Source: Terriglobia bacterium
GTDB taxonomy: Bacteria > Acidobacteriota > Terriglobia > Bryobacterales > UBA6623
Assembly (NCBI GenBank): GCA_009838515.1
Contig: VXRL01000007.1
Span: forward strand, 1 to 47,838
DNA: 47,838 bases
Direction of reading: 5' to 3'
The notes under the pieces were generated by a model. That model did no database searches, was not told the origin of the DNA, and saw only the letters and a list, made by a program, of their open reading frames with translations. The translations under genes and the position numbers were made by a program. Shown piece by piece: positions 26,943 to 34,926 of this stretch; position 1 is the first letter of the stretch; the number at the start of each line of letters is the position of its first letter.

Positions 26943-27149
26943 CTAGCGCTTTCTCTGCTTCTGTTGACCGACGCGGACCTTGCTCAAGGAGGCTCTCTGC
27001 TCCTCCCACGCCTTCCAGTCAAAGCGCTTGGCGGCATCCTCGAGGTACGCCTTGACGTCTGCGCCTTTGGGCAGCACGGCGACGACGGTCGCCCGCTCGC
27101 CGGAATTCGGCTTGTAGATCGAGTACTTTCTCGCGTTCGGAATGCCCAT
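26943..27149 (-). CDS. Small conserved-looking protein of unknown function
   Basis: 68 residues, basic, with no membrane segment and no family that I recognise. It starts MGIPNARKYSIYKP and has a lysine/arginine-rich tail. A good AGGA lies about 8 bases before the ATG and an extended -10 box (TGC-TATCAT) just upstream, which supports a real gene. It sits between the alkylsulfatase-like gene and the VWFA gene, all leftward. The hydrophobic middle (ATVVAVLPKGADVKAYLEDA) followed by charged helices suggests a small folded domain. A nucleic-acid-binding role is only a guess from the charge. Confidence 0.55.
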   Translation of the reverse strand: MGIPNARKYSIYKPNSGERATVVAVLPKGADVKAYLEDAAKRFDWKAWEEQRASLSKVRVGQQKQRKR

Positions 27150-27164
27150 GGTTGTCCTGCCCTG

Positions 27165-27170
27165 ATGATA
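27165..27170 (-). promoter_or_regulatory. Putative extended -10 box (TGC-TATCAT) for the 68-residue protein gene
   Basis: On the minus strand TGC-TATCAT lies 15 bases before the ATG at 27149. A GCAGGA Shine-Dalgarno site lies between them, giving a short leader. Confidence 0.45.
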
Positions 27171-27212
27171 GCAATCTCGGTCCGGCCCGCTAGCTTGACA
27201 GCTTCGCTGCAG

Positions 27213-28370
27213 TCATTCCTCTGCGTCGCTGCTCTCGACGGGCTCTCCGTCAGGCATGGCTGTGGGCCCGTGAAAATAGCCGACGCGGTGCCGCAGGCGC
27301 AGCTTCTCGTAGGGAACGGTGACCTCGATGCGGTGATAGATGCCGCGCTCGTTGAGGTTGTTGGGCCGGTAGCTCAGCCGGTACTGGCTGCGGATATCCT
27401 CGCCGATCCTGATGATGGAGTCTTGGACGCCGCTGGTGGTGCGCGGGCTGTAGGCGCGGCCGCCCGTTCCCTTCGACAGCACCTCTAGCGGATTGTCGAA
27501 GATCAGGTTCTTAACTCCTCGGACTAGGTCGATGATGATCGGGATCATGTTCGGGGTCACCGAGTAAGTGGCCTGTTGCTGCGAGGTCGGAGTGTCCGGC
27601 GTGCCAGGCATGGTGGGCCGCACGACAATTCCGGCGGGGATGGTCGGCGCCCGGACTTCGGGCTTGCGGCGCAGGCGGGCCGACAGCGTCGATAGGCGCA
27701 CGGGGTAGATCGAGATGTTGTACAGCTGCGCAGTGCGCAGGCTCTCGCCCAGGCCGATCCGGCTGCCGTTGTTCTGGGACTCCGAGATCACCACGATGAT
27801 CTTGTGATGGTTCTCGGGGCGCTTGAGGAGCATGCGGATCGCGCTGTACATGGCGTCAGCGAGGGCAACCGCGGACGTACCGATGCGCATCCCCTTCAGT
27901 CCGGTATCGAGCTTCTTGGTGTCGTTGGTGAAGTCTACCAGCAGCTTGATGCGGCTGTCGAACGTCATCAATGCCGCTTCGCCGTGTTCGCCGAGCACGA
28001 GTTCGGTGAACAGATAGGCAGTCTTGCGGATATCGCCCAAGATGCCCTCGACACGGTCGCTCGTCTGCACGCAGATCACCATCGAGATCGGCAGGAAGCT
28101 CACGTCGAATCCCACCACTTCTTGCTCGACGTCATTGTCGAAAACGGCGAAGTCCTCCTTGATCATGTCGTGGATATACTCGCCCTTCGGGCTGCGGACG
28201 GTGACAGGAACCGTCACCTCGTCGATCTCTTCTAGGAAGATTGCGGGCTGGTCCGACTCGAACAGGGTCTCGGGATCGAACAGGTCCGCGCCGTCCTGAG
28301 CGGCAAGGGCTGCGGCGGCCAGCGCGGCGGCCGCGGCGAGAGCGCAGGGTCTGGAAAGAGCGCGGTGCAT
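27213..28370 (-). CDS. VWFA-related secreted protein of the acidobacterial type
   Basis: About 385 residues matching the VWFA-related family typical of Acidobacteriota. There is a signal peptide ending AALAA with Gln next, then the pre-domain VTVPVTVRSPKGEYIHDMIKEDFAVFDND and the VWA-like core. The first MIDAS strand reads VICVQTSDRV where DxSxS is expected, so the metal-binding Asp is replaced by Gln and the site is probably inactive. Later parts (KIIVVISES; DSIIRIGEDIRSQYRLSYRP) match the family. The role is unknown; the family is very expanded in Solibacter-type genomes. The ATG at 28370 opens the signal peptide; the frame continues upstream over moaC only as antisense-like sequence. It lies 40 bases downstream of moaC on the same strand. 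Confidence 0.85.
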   Translation of the reverse strand: MHRALSRPCALAAAAALAAAALAAQDGADLFDPETLFESDQPAIFLEEIDEVTVPVTVRSPKGEYIHDMIKEDFAVFDNDVEQEVVGFDVSFLPISMVICVQTSDRVEGILGDIRKTAYLFTELVLGEHGEAALMTFDSRIKLLVDFTNDTKKLDTGLKGMRIGTSAVALADAMYSAIRMLLKRPENHHKIIVVISESQNNGSRIGLGESLRTAQLYNISIYPVRLSTLSARLRRKPEVRAPTIPAGIVVRPTMPGTPDTPTSQQQATYSVTPNMIPIIIDLVRGVKNLIFDNPLEVLSKGTGGRAYSPRTTSGVQDSIIRIGEDIRSQYRLSYRPNNLNERGIYHRIEVTVPYEKLRLRHRVGYFHGPTAMPDGEPVESSDAEE

Positions 28371-28410
28371 GGTTCGCTGCGACGAGGTCTCCACTCTTAA
28401 GCTTCGCCCA

Positions 28411-28905
28411 TCAAAGGTCGGCGCCGCCGCGGCCCGAGCCGGGGTCGCGGCGGTAGGCGCCGCTCTTGCCGCCGGTCTTCTCGAGCAATTGTATGTCGCG
28501 AATCTCGATGCCTTTGTCAAGCGCCTTGCACATGTCATAGACGGTCAAGGCGGCTACCGCCGCCGCCGACATTGCTTCCATCTCGACTCCGGTGCGAGCG
28601 AAGGTCGCCGCAGTGGCGGTGATCGCGACGCCGCCCTCCTGCACCTCGACGGCGACATCGACATGCGTCAGTGGCAGGGGGTGGCACAGGGGGATCAGGT
28701 CGGCGGTCCTCTTCGCCGCTTGGATCCCGGCAATGCGGGCGATCTCCAAGGGATCCCCCTTGGGGTTGCGGGGCAATTCCTCCAGCACGGCAGGCGCGAT
28801 CCGGACGAACGCGCGAGCCGTGGCCGAGCGTTGCGTGGCTGGCTTGGCGCCGACGTCGACCATCGAGGCCGAGCCCGCGTCATCGAAGTGAGACAGGCTG
28901 CTCAT
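28411..28905 (-). CDS. moaC: Cyclic pyranopterin monophosphate synthase MoaC
   Basis: 164 residues, the standard MoaC length. It acts after MoaA to form cyclic pyranopterin monophosphate, the first committed molybdenum-cofactor intermediate. The family motifs are clear: MVDVG near residue 15, [15 protein letters not shown], and [27 protein letters not shown]. The ATG at 28905 overlaps the moeA stop as ATGA, so translation is coupled to moeA. Some N-terminal extension (28941) is open but overlaps moeA further and is unlikely. The C-terminus ends in a Gly/Arg-rich tail after KTGGKSG. No moaA is present. Confidence 0.96.
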   Translation of the reverse strand: MSSLSHFDDAGSASMVDVGAKPATQRSATARAFVRIAPAVLEELPRNPKGDPLEIARIAGIQAAKRTADLIPLCHPLPLTHVDVAVEVQEGGVAITATAATFARTGVEMEAMSAAAVAALTVYDMCKALDKGIEIRDIQLLEKTGGKSGAYRRDPGSGRGGADL

Positions 28906-30110
28906 AGGGGCATCACGCTGATCAGGTCGCCCGCTGCCCATTCCGCGCGGCGGTCCGAGGCGACCATCAGGCAGTCCGCCCGGGCGAATGCCGTGACGTC
29001 GCCGGATCCCTGGCCGCGGTCGGCGCGCACGCGAGTCTCGCCGAACTCCCCCTCCAGTCGCGCTCCCAGAAAGCGGGTCAGGACAGGCTTGTGCCGGAAG
29101 GCCTCCGCTAGCGGCGCCTGCTGGAACCGCAGGGGCGAGCTCGGGGCTCCGCCGGCCAGATCGACCGCGATGGAAGCGAACACCTCGAAAGTGACCATGG
29201 TCGAGAGCGGGTTTCCGGGCAGGCCGAACACGAGGGTGTCCCTGCAGCGCCCGAACACCAGCGGTTTGCCCGGCTGGATCCTCACCGAGGTAAAGAACAG
29301 CTCGGTGCCGAGGTCGGCGAGGACTTCCTCCACTAGGTCGTGCTTGCCCATCGAGACTCCGCCCGACAGCAGGAGAATGTCGCTGGACAAGCCTTCCTCG
29401 ATGCGCTGGCGGGTGTCTTCGAGAGTGTCCTTCGCGACTGGCAGGATGCGCGGCACCCCTCCCCTGCGGCGCACTTGGGCTGCGAGCGAGTGGGCGTTGG
29501 AGTTGCGGATTTGGTAGCTTTGCGGGCGAGCGCCGATCGGCAGCACTTCATCGCCCGTAGAAAGGATTGCCGCGCTGGGCTGGCGGTACACCGGCACGTC
29601 CGCGCAACCGACCGTCCCGAGTTGTGCGACGCTTGGATACCCGATCCTAGTGCCCGCCTTGAGCACGCACTGGCCTTGCGTGGCCTCCGAGCCGGCCATG
29701 ATCAGGTTGCGCCCCGCCGATACCGAGCCGGTGAGTGTCACCGACGAGCCGTCCCGCTGGGAATACTCCACCATGACCACGGCGTCGGCGTTTTCGGGCC
29801 CCGGAGCCCCGGTCATGATCTCGACAGTCTTGCCCGGTTCGAGCGCGAAGCGCGAAGGCTCGCCAGCCCGCGTCTCGCCGACCAGCTCGAGCGTTGCCGG
29901 CACGTTGGCAACATCAGACGCGATGACCGCGAATCCGTCCCTTGCCGAGCGGTTGAACGGCGGATAGTCGCGGTCAGCGCAGATATCGCGGGCCAATATC
30001 CTGCCAGCGGCGGCATCCAGCGGCACGGATTCGGCCGGAAGCTGGCCAATGGTCTCCCGCGTGCGTTCGGAGACGATCGCACGGGCTTCCTCGAAGCGAA
30101 GCGGGTCCAT
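28902..30110 (-). CDS. moeA: Molybdopterin molybdotransferase MoeA
   Basis: 402 residues. It inserts molybdate into adenylylated molybdopterin in the last step of Moco assembly. The fold is complete: N-terminal [54 protein letters not shown], the MoCF core [13 protein letters not shown] and [10 protein letters not shown], and [16 protein letters not shown]. It is co-transcribed with moaC through an ATGA overlap. No molybdoenzyme is encoded in the window. The ATG at 30110 begins homology; no good Shine-Dalgarno site precedes it, and the frame runs upstream through non-homologous sequence, so a slightly longer N-terminus (ATG 30152) is possible. Confidence 0.95.
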   Translation of the reverse strand: MDPLRFEEARAIVSERTRETIGQLPAESVPLDAAAGRILARDICADRDYPPFNRSARDGFAVIASDVANVPATLELVGETRAGEPSRFALEPGKTVEIMTGAPGPENADAVVMVEYSQRDGSSVTLTGSVSAGRNLIMAGSEATQGQCVLKAGTRIGYPSVAQLGTVGCADVPVYRQPSAAILSTGDEVLPIGARPQSYQIRNSNAHSLAAQVRRRGGVPRILPVAKDTLEDTRQRIEEGLSSDILLLSGGVSMGKHDLVEEVLADLGTELFFTSVRIQPGKPLVFGRCRDTLVFGLPGNPLSTMVTFEVFASIAVDLAGGAPSSPLRFQQAPLAEAFRHKPVLTRFLGARLEGEFGETRVRADRGQGSGDVTAFARADCLMVASDRRAEWAAGDLISVMPL

Positions 30111-30604
30111 TGAGAAGCGGTACGCCACTCCGACGGGTGCGACGCACATTGAGAGTTTCGCACAAATCCCCTCGGAGGGTTTCGCGCCCAGCGTCTCACC
30201 CCGGGGATTCCATGCGCACCGCTGGCCTGCCGCGAAAGCTCCAGCCATTCCGCTTCGCCGACCAGTGTCGGGAGCGACGCCGGACGCCCTGGCGGACTTG
30301 TGCATCCTGGCGCGCCCTTCGACTGGCAGGCGGAGGCTTATCGCCTCCGCCTGAACGTTCGGGAAGGGGCAGGCATCCGCTGCCAAGCTCGGCTCGCACC
30401 GCTGGCCGGGAAACCTCGGTGTTCGTGTTGATCAGCGAGATGGCGGAGACTTGACGGGCGAAAACCGCGTGGAAGGACAGTGCTCATCCGAGCTGGGAGG
30501 GCGGTGGGAGCGCTGCGGCTGGTCCAGGCGCACCGCACCGGCGCGCCTCGGGCTGAGTCGACGCTCCGAGCCGCCCGCCGCAGTTGCGAAACTGTGAAAC
30601 AACC
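30111..30604. other. Long intergenic stretch without a supported gene
   Basis: This stretch separates the leftward moeA-moaC operon from the rightward TIGR04255 cassette. The open frames across it are arginine/serine-rich, lack ribosome sites and overlap one another, as expected of chance frames in GC-rich DNA. The only clear structure is the 11-bp hairpin at 30327-30353, followed by the 8-base palindrome GAACGTTC at 30353-30360. It may be the decayed flank of an inserted cassette. Confidence 0.6.
30327..30353. repeat. 11-bp perfect hairpin in the gap before the TIGR04255 cassette
   Basis: CAGGCGGAGGC (30327-30337) is exactly complementary to GCCTCCGCCTG (30343-30353), with the loop TTATC. 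There is no T-run on either side, so it is not a classical terminator. It could be a transcript-end stem, a REP-like palindrome or a regulator site. Confidence 0.6.
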
Positions 30605-30703
30605 ATGAGCACAGCAAGGCGATATCGTTTAGACTTGATGTGTTTCCTAGCCCGGCGTAATCGCAATGTGCCGGAACAAATCTGGCCGAAGATGATCCGA
30701 TGA
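30605..30703 (+). CDS. Possible 32-codon upstream ORF coupled to the TIGR04255 gene
   Basis: An ATG at 30605 opens a 32-codon frame (beginning MSTARRYRLDLMCFLA) whose TGA overlaps the ATG of the TIGR04255 gene as ATGA. The exact overlap is what makes it worth recording. There is no clear Shine-Dalgarno site, and a frame this short can occur by chance. It could be a leader peptide or the remnant of a longer upstream gene. Confidence 0.3.
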   Translation: MSTARRYRLDLMCFLARRNRNVPEQIWPKMIR

Positions 30704-31536
30704 CGACTCGCCTGTACAGGCCCGAGGATCTGCCAGAGTTTCGGGATCCACCCTTGGTGGAAACGGCCCTGTCGCTGCAGTTCCAACCGTTGCAAGGATT
30801 CAGCCTGGTCCATGTCGGCCTGCTCTGGCATAAGTTCCGCCACACGTTTCCGGTGATCGAAGAGCACGCTCCGCTAAGCGCTATAGGGGAGACCTTCGGA
30901 GTGCCATCGCCAAGGCAGGTGGAGGTGACGATTGAAGGAGAGCCACCGTTGCCGCGGGTATGGTTCTTGAACGAATCGGAAACGGAGCTTATTCAAATTC
31001 AGGCAGACAGATTAACTCACAATTGGCGCAAGACAGGGAAGATCTCGACGCCCTATCCGCGCTATGAGCGCATCCGCACGAGCTTCCGGCATGAGCTGTG
31101 GGAATTCCAAGAGTTCCTGACCGATGAGAAGCTTGGCAAGGTTGCGATCAACCAATGCGAAATCACCTACGTCAACCACATTGAGCCTTGCGAAGCATGG
31201 CACGAGCACGGAGAAATCGAAGGGGTCCTGCGAGCCTGGACTGCGCAAGAACGCGATTTCTTGCCCGAATTAGAAGGCGGTAGCATCCAGCAGAGATTCG
31301 TGATTCGGAGTGGCTCCGGTGGCCCGTTGGGAAGACTCCACGCTTCCCTGACACCAGCGTGGGAGGCGGAAGGGCGATCGCCGATTCTCGTTCTGACCCT
31401 GACCGCTCGTGGGTCCCCCCTCGGTCAGGGGATCGATGGGGCCTTCGACTTCTTTGACCTTGGAAGGGAGTGGATCGTGAAGGGGTTTTCGGACCTTACG
31501 ACAACGGACATGCATCGAGTCTGGAGGAAGCACTGA
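30700..31536 (+). CDS. TIGR04255 family protein (sporadically distributed family)
   Basis: A 278-residue cytoplasmic protein recognised as TIGR04255 by its ordered motifs: PPLVETALSLQFQPL (about residues 17-31), LIQIQADRLTHNWRK (97-111), YPRYERIRTSF (119-129) and NQCEITYVNHI (151-161). The family has a patchy distribution and no established function. The sequence is visibly less GC-rich than its neighbours (bases 30961-31020 are 42% G+C), a sign of transfer. The start ATG overlaps a possible upstream mini-ORF, and the stop overlaps the ATG of the next gene as TGATG, so both genes are translated together. No enzymatic motif is apparent; a beta-rich N-terminal half is suggested by alternating hydrophobic strands. 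Confidence 0.82.
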   Translation: MTTRLYRPEDLPEFRDPPLVETALSLQFQPLQGFSLVHVGLLWHKFRHTFPVIEEHAPLSAIGETFGVPSPRQVEVTIEGEPPLPRVWFLNESETELIQIQADRLTHNWRKTGKISTPYPRYERIRTSFRHELWEFQEFLTDEKLGKVAINQCEITYVNHIEPCEAWHEHGEIEGVLRAWTAQERDFLPELEGGSIQQRFVIRSGSGGPLGRLHASLTPAWEAEGRSPILVLTLTARGSPLGQGIDGAFDFFDLGREWIVKGFSDLTTTDMHRVWRKH

Positions 31537-32102
31537 TGTCTGAAGCCATGCTGTTGAGTGACCGCGAGTATGGCTCGCCCGAAGCGGCGATTCTCTCGAC
31601 AAGATCGATCTCGCTCTTTGCGAACCCTGATTTCTCGGGCGGGACAGGTGCCGTTCTTGCGATACCCGGGGCCCGGATGCCGATTCGCCCGCGAGTCTCG
31701 TGCGGACCCGCGAACTGGACTATTTCTGTGAGCAATCCGACCGCCGAGGTGCCCACGTGGTTGCTTCCGAGCGTCAATGCTCTGGTCGACGTACTCAACC
31801 TGGCAACGGGTTGGAGCTCCCAGTCTGCAAAGCAGGTTGTTGCGCAGAACGCGATGGCCGCTCTAGAGCTGCTGGCGGGCCTCTTGAATTCCGACGCGCC
31901 GCCGCCGGCCGTTGTGCCCAAGCCTCAGGGCAGAATCCAACTGGAGTGGCATACGGACGAGACTGCGATAGAAGTCTACATCGACTCCCCGGATAGCGTG
32001 CGCCTTTTCGCCGAGGGCGTTACGGGGGAACTTTTCGCCGAAGGACCTTTAGTCGGTAACGAGGAGAAACTGAGATTGTGGCTGGAGCGCCTGACGGGCT
32101 GA
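31536..32102 (+). CDS. Unknown partner protein of the TIGR04255 gene
   Basis: A 188-residue protein without a signal peptide or any catalytic motif I recognise. The region up to about residue 120 contains a predicted helical stretch (VNALVDVLNLATGWSS; QNAMAALELLAGLLN). After a proline-rich hinge (APPPAVVPKP, about 121-130) comes a compact C-terminal domain with alternating strands, RIQLEWHTDETAIEVYIDS, ending in a helix at KLRLWLERL. Similar LEWHT-type C-termini occur, as I recall, in small proteins next to TIGR04255 genes, but I cannot verify that here. The start ATG overlaps the previous stop (TGATG), a strong sign that the two products work together in fixed ratio. Confidence 0.6.
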   Translation: MSEAMLLSDREYGSPEAAILSTRSISLFANPDFSGGTGAVLAIPGARMPIRPRVSCGPANWTISVSNPTAEVPTWLLPSVNALVDVLNLATGWSSQSAKQVVAQNAMAALELLAGLLNSDAPPPAVVPKPQGRIQLEWHTDETAIEVYIDSPDSVRLFAEGVTGELFAEGPLVGNEEKLRLWLERLTG

Positions 32103-32391
32103 GACTGATTCGAGCACGATCAAGAAAGCACGCAGATTACGAATCGAACCTTTCCGTCATTGCCTTGGAAGGCAGGCGCGTGTTCATGCCTTGACGGCTG
32201 GATGGGGGTGGTCGGCCACTAGGTGGCGGCAATCGCGCGCGACGCCAGCCCGTCATCTGCGGCAAGGTCCCTACACCGCGGGCGCGCCGCCATGCCGCGA
32301 ACCCTGATCGTCGTTCGATCCCGAGTGTCGAACTCGCACGCTTCGCGACGCCCGCGGAACTTGATCGCGCAGCGCCGGGGGCTCTCTTGGC

Positions 32392-33525
32392 TCAGTCCGC
32401 AGCCACGGCGTCAGTAGCGTGGCCGTCACCCCGGTAGTGCGCGGCAAGCACGTCGTACCCAAAGTCACCCTCGAATTCGCGCCAGACAGCGTGGCTGTGG
32501 TTGCTTTGGTTTTGGGTGTTGGCGAATTCTACCAAGAAGCTCGGTGACTGGATGCGGTAGTAGTTGCCGGCCAGATGCCGGTTCTCAGTGGTCTTGCTGC
32601 CAATCTCGATCGGCCTTGCGGCCGGTCGGTCGATATCGCCTGCCCAGCCGAAGAAGAGCTCGCCCTTGGGCGTCCGCGCCGCTGTTTTCATGCGCTGCGC
32701 CGCGACCTCCGGCGGCATCGCGGCGGCGTACTCCCCGATCAGGGCGAGCAGGTCTCGATACTGGCTCGGGCTTAGTTCCGAGGCGGCAATTCCCTGCGGC
32801 TCGCCGTCCAGCTTGGCCCGCTTGTCCGCCATCGTCACGATGTCGTAGGGAGCCTGCTTGTCGAAGATCGCCTGCTTGCGCTGACTGGCATCGAGCGATA
32901 CCAGCAACGCCCGCGCCATGTCCTCTTCGCGCTCGAGGGCCCGCATGCCCTTGTGCAATCCCTGCGGAACCTCGTGTGGGTTGGCCCCGAGGAATGTGGG
33001 GCTCGACGCCACCAGCTTGCCGTCCCGGATGAAGTAGTGAAGCGAGACGTGGTGACCTTCCACTCGCCAGCCCCAATCGCCCGTCATGCCCGGCTTGCCG
33101 AAGAATGTGAAGTGGAAGCGCTCGGTGTCACGGTAGCCGGTGTGGTCGTCCTCGATGGCGCGCACGATCTCCTCTAGGGCCATCACGTTCATGGTCTTGA
33201 CGAATCCCGCGCGGCCTAGCCCGGTGCTCAGCAGGCCGTAGGCGAGATGGCGCTGCTTCGGGTCCATGTCCTTGAACGTGATCCCGTTGCGCACGTAGCC
33301 GTACTCGTCCGCGAAGCCGGGTTCGGGGAAGTAGTGCCAGTTGGTGCGCTCCTCGGCGTCCATGGCAAACACCGTCCCCATGCGCTGCATGCGGTCGAGG
33401 GATTCAAGAAAGCGATTGGCCGCGTCGGCCATCAGCGCCTCGGTGTTGGCCGACTCGTAGCCGGTCAAGGCACACAGCGCGAACAGCGCCACGAGTATGG
33501 CGCGCACAACACGTCGTCGGATCAT
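32392..33525 (-). CDS. DUF3500 domain protein, secreted
   Basis: About 377 residues with a signal peptide (MIRRRVVRAILVALFALCAL). Most of the chain belongs to DUF3500, seen in HHVSLHYFI, PTFLGANPHEV, and the C-terminal signature FLVEFANTQNQSNHSHAVWR followed by EFEGDFGYDVL. The function is unknown; the many His residues near the end could bind metal. The start is placed at ATG 33525, with GGAG about 9 bases upstream and a TATAAT box at 33563-33568, rather than at the longer frame start (33597), which would lie upstream of that promoter. It follows the Gfo/Idh/MocA gene in the same direction but probably has its own promoter. Confidence 0.85.
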   Translation of the reverse strand: MIRRRVVRAILVALFALCALTGYESANTEALMADAANRFLESLDRMQRMGTVFAMDAEERTNWHYFPEPGFADEYGYVRNGITFKDMDPKQRHLAYGLLSTGLGRAGFVKTMNVMALEEIVRAIEDDHTGYRDTERFHFTFFGKPGMTGDWGWRVEGHHVSLHYFIRDGKLVASSPTFLGANPHEVPQGLHKGMRALEREEDMARALLVSLDASQRKQAIFDKQAPYDIVTMADKRAKLDGEPQGIAASELSPSQYRDLLALIGEYAAAMPPEVAAQRMKTAARTPKGELFFGWAGDIDRPAARPIEIGSKTTENRHLAGNYYRIQSPSFLVEFANTQNQSNHSHAVWREFEGDFGYDVLAAHYRGDGHATDAVAAD

Positions 33526-33562
33526 TGATTCTCTCCACGGCCCTATCGGGCCACGACTTGGG

Positions 33563-33568
33563 ATTATA
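33563..33568 (-). promoter_or_regulatory. Consensus -10 box for the DUF3500 gene
   Basis: TATAAT on the minus strand lies in the 64-base gap between the oxidoreductase stop and the DUF3500 ATG at 33525. It predicts a leader of about 30 bases containing GGAG. It decides the start codon choice for the DUF3500 gene. Confidence 0.55.
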
Positions 33569-33589
33569 CGACGCGCGCGGCCCGCCGGG

Positions 33590-34717
33590 TTAGGCATTCA
33601 TCATCTGATCCCAGGTGACCTCGGCCCGGTGCGCGATCGCCATCTCGCCCAAGAGGGCGGTCAGCGTGCTCTCGGCACCCCGGACGCCGGTGTTCGCGGG
33701 CTTGTCCTCCAGGATGCGCCCGAAAAACTCCTGCAAGGCGTCGATTGTGATGTCGTGCGGTGACTTCTCTTCGAGCACGTCGTTGCGCCCCCGGTGGAAC
33801 CGCCAGTAGCCGCGGGCAGTCTCCACCACGCCGTCCTGGCAGAAGTAGCGCTCGTAGACCTCTCGGTAGAACGGGGGGCACATGTATGCGCCGACCAAAT
33901 TGGCCTGAATGTTGCCGGGATAGTCGAACGCGACGTTGAGGTGGTCAAGCAGGTCGCCGTATTTCATCACGGCGCGCCCGCCGGTGCCGATGGCTTTGAA
34001 GGGGTGTGCGCCGACGAACCAGTTCATCGCGTCAATGCTGTGGCAGAACGTCTCGGTGATGATCTCGCCGAAGGTGTCGCGCCAGCGCTTCCACTGGGCC
34101 AGCCTGTCGGCCGGGTCGGTCGGCTTGGGACGGACCGGTTCCCTGCCGGTCATGCCGCTCTTGAGGAAATGCGAGTGGACTAGATTGACGTTGCCGATCT
34201 CGCCCGAATCGAGGAGCTTTTTCGCCGCATGGTACACGTCGCCGTGGCGCTGCTGGAAGCCAAACGTAATGTTGAGGTGGCGCGGGGCCGCATCGGCCAG
34301 GCGCATCACCCGCTTGGCGCCTTCGATGTCCGCGGCGGCTGGCTTCTCGATGTAGATGTGCTTACCGGCTTGGATCGCGGCCTCGAAGTGGTCCGGATGC
34401 ATGTAGACCGGGGTTGCGATGATGACGGCGTCGACGTCACTGGCGAGCACCTCGTTGAGATCCTTGTGCAGGCGCACCCCGTCCAGGGACACCCGCTCCT
34501 TCGCTCGCTCGATGGAAGCGTCGGAGATCTCGGCGACCGAGACCAGTCGGGCCTCCGGCAGGCCCGCGATGTGGCGGGCATGGCTGCTGCCCCTGCCGCC
34601 GAGCCCGACGATCCCGACCGAGACTGCGGAGTTCGCGGCGCTGGAGGAGGCCGCGGAGAGCGGAACGACTGCTGCGGTGCGGATCAGACCGCGCCGGGTA
34701 AGCGAGTGTGCTGACAT
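33590..34717 (-). CDS. Gfo/Idh/MocA family oxidoreductase, Tat-exported
   Basis: About 375 residues. The N-terminus SLTRRGLIRTAAVVPLSAAS is a Tat signal of the kind common in planctomycete and acidobacterial members. The Rossmann fold follows with GIVGLGGRG, VIIATPVYMH and the family's EKP motif (HIYIEKPAA). ETFCHSIDAMNWF near residue 230 is the typical dimer/active-site region with His. It should oxidise or reduce a sugar or sugar derivative using tightly bound NAD(P). The ATG at 34717 is preceded by a GGGGGG stretch and a TATACT box. The DUF3500 gene follows after 64 bases. Confidence 0.9.
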   Translation of the reverse strand: MSAHSLTRRGLIRTAAVVPLSAASSSAANSAVSVGIVGLGGRGSSHARHIAGLPEARLVSVAEISDASIERAKERVSLDGVRLHKDLNEVLASDVDAVIIATPVYMHPDHFEAAIQAGKHIYIEKPAAADIEGAKRVMRLADAAPRHLNITFGFQQRHGDVYHAAKKLLDSGEIGNVNLVHSHFLKSGMTGREPVRPKPTDPADRLAQWKRWRDTFGEIITETFCHSIDAMNWFVGAHPFKAIGTGGRAVMKYGDLLDHLNVAFDYPGNIQANLVGAYMCPPFYREVYERYFCQDGVVETARGYWRFHRGRNDVLEEKSPHDITIDALQEFFGRILEDKPANTGVRGAESTLTALLGEMAIAHRAEVTWDQMMNA

Positions 34718-34733
34718 CAACCGGCCCCCCAAG

Positions 34734-34739
34734 AGTATA
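34734..34739 (-). promoter_or_regulatory. Putative -10 box (TATACT) for the Gfo/Idh/MocA gene
   Basis: TATACT on the minus strand lies 16 bases before the ATG at 34717, with a G-rich Shine-Dalgarno-like run between. No -35 match was found. Confidence 0.45.
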
Positions 34740-34878
34740 GACCGGGTCCCCGCCACGCGTCGCGCTGGCGTGACCTGCGGGGAGCGTTGCACGCGCGGGC
34801 GGCACCGCGGACAGCCTGCTTGGCTGCCGTCGCTGGCAGTGCGGTCGTTGGCGGCGCAGACTGCCGAATCCGGTTTGT

Positions 34879-34884
34879 TATTCT
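34879..34884 (+). promoter_or_regulatory. Putative extended -10 box (TGT-TATTCT) for gltA
   Basis: TATTCT preceded by TGT lies 42 bases before the TTG start of gltA. The predicted leader contains the hairpin at 34894-34911 and the GGGAGGGGG ribosome site. Confidence 0.4.
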
Positions 34885-34893
34885 GGAAGGCGT

Positions 34894-34911
34894 TGCGCCC
34901 CGAAGGGCGCA
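34894..34911 (+). promoter_or_regulatory. Leader hairpin just upstream of the gltA ribosome site
   Basis: TGCGCCC (34894-34900) and GGGCGCA (34905-34911) form a 7-bp stem around a CGAA loop, ending about 4 bases before the Shine-Dalgarno run. It could stabilise the leader or tune translation. Confidence 0.4.
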
Positions 34912-34926
34912 TTCTGGGAGGGGGTC

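Noticed and set aside
30110..30454. 114-codon plus-strand frame in the empty gap
   Set aside because: Composition is Arg/Ser-rich, there is no ribosome site, and no familiar domain is seen.
32223..32417. 64-codon frame after the TIGR04255 cassette
   Set aside because: There is no Shine-Dalgarno site, it overlaps the end of the DUF3500 gene, and its composition is typical of a shadow frame.
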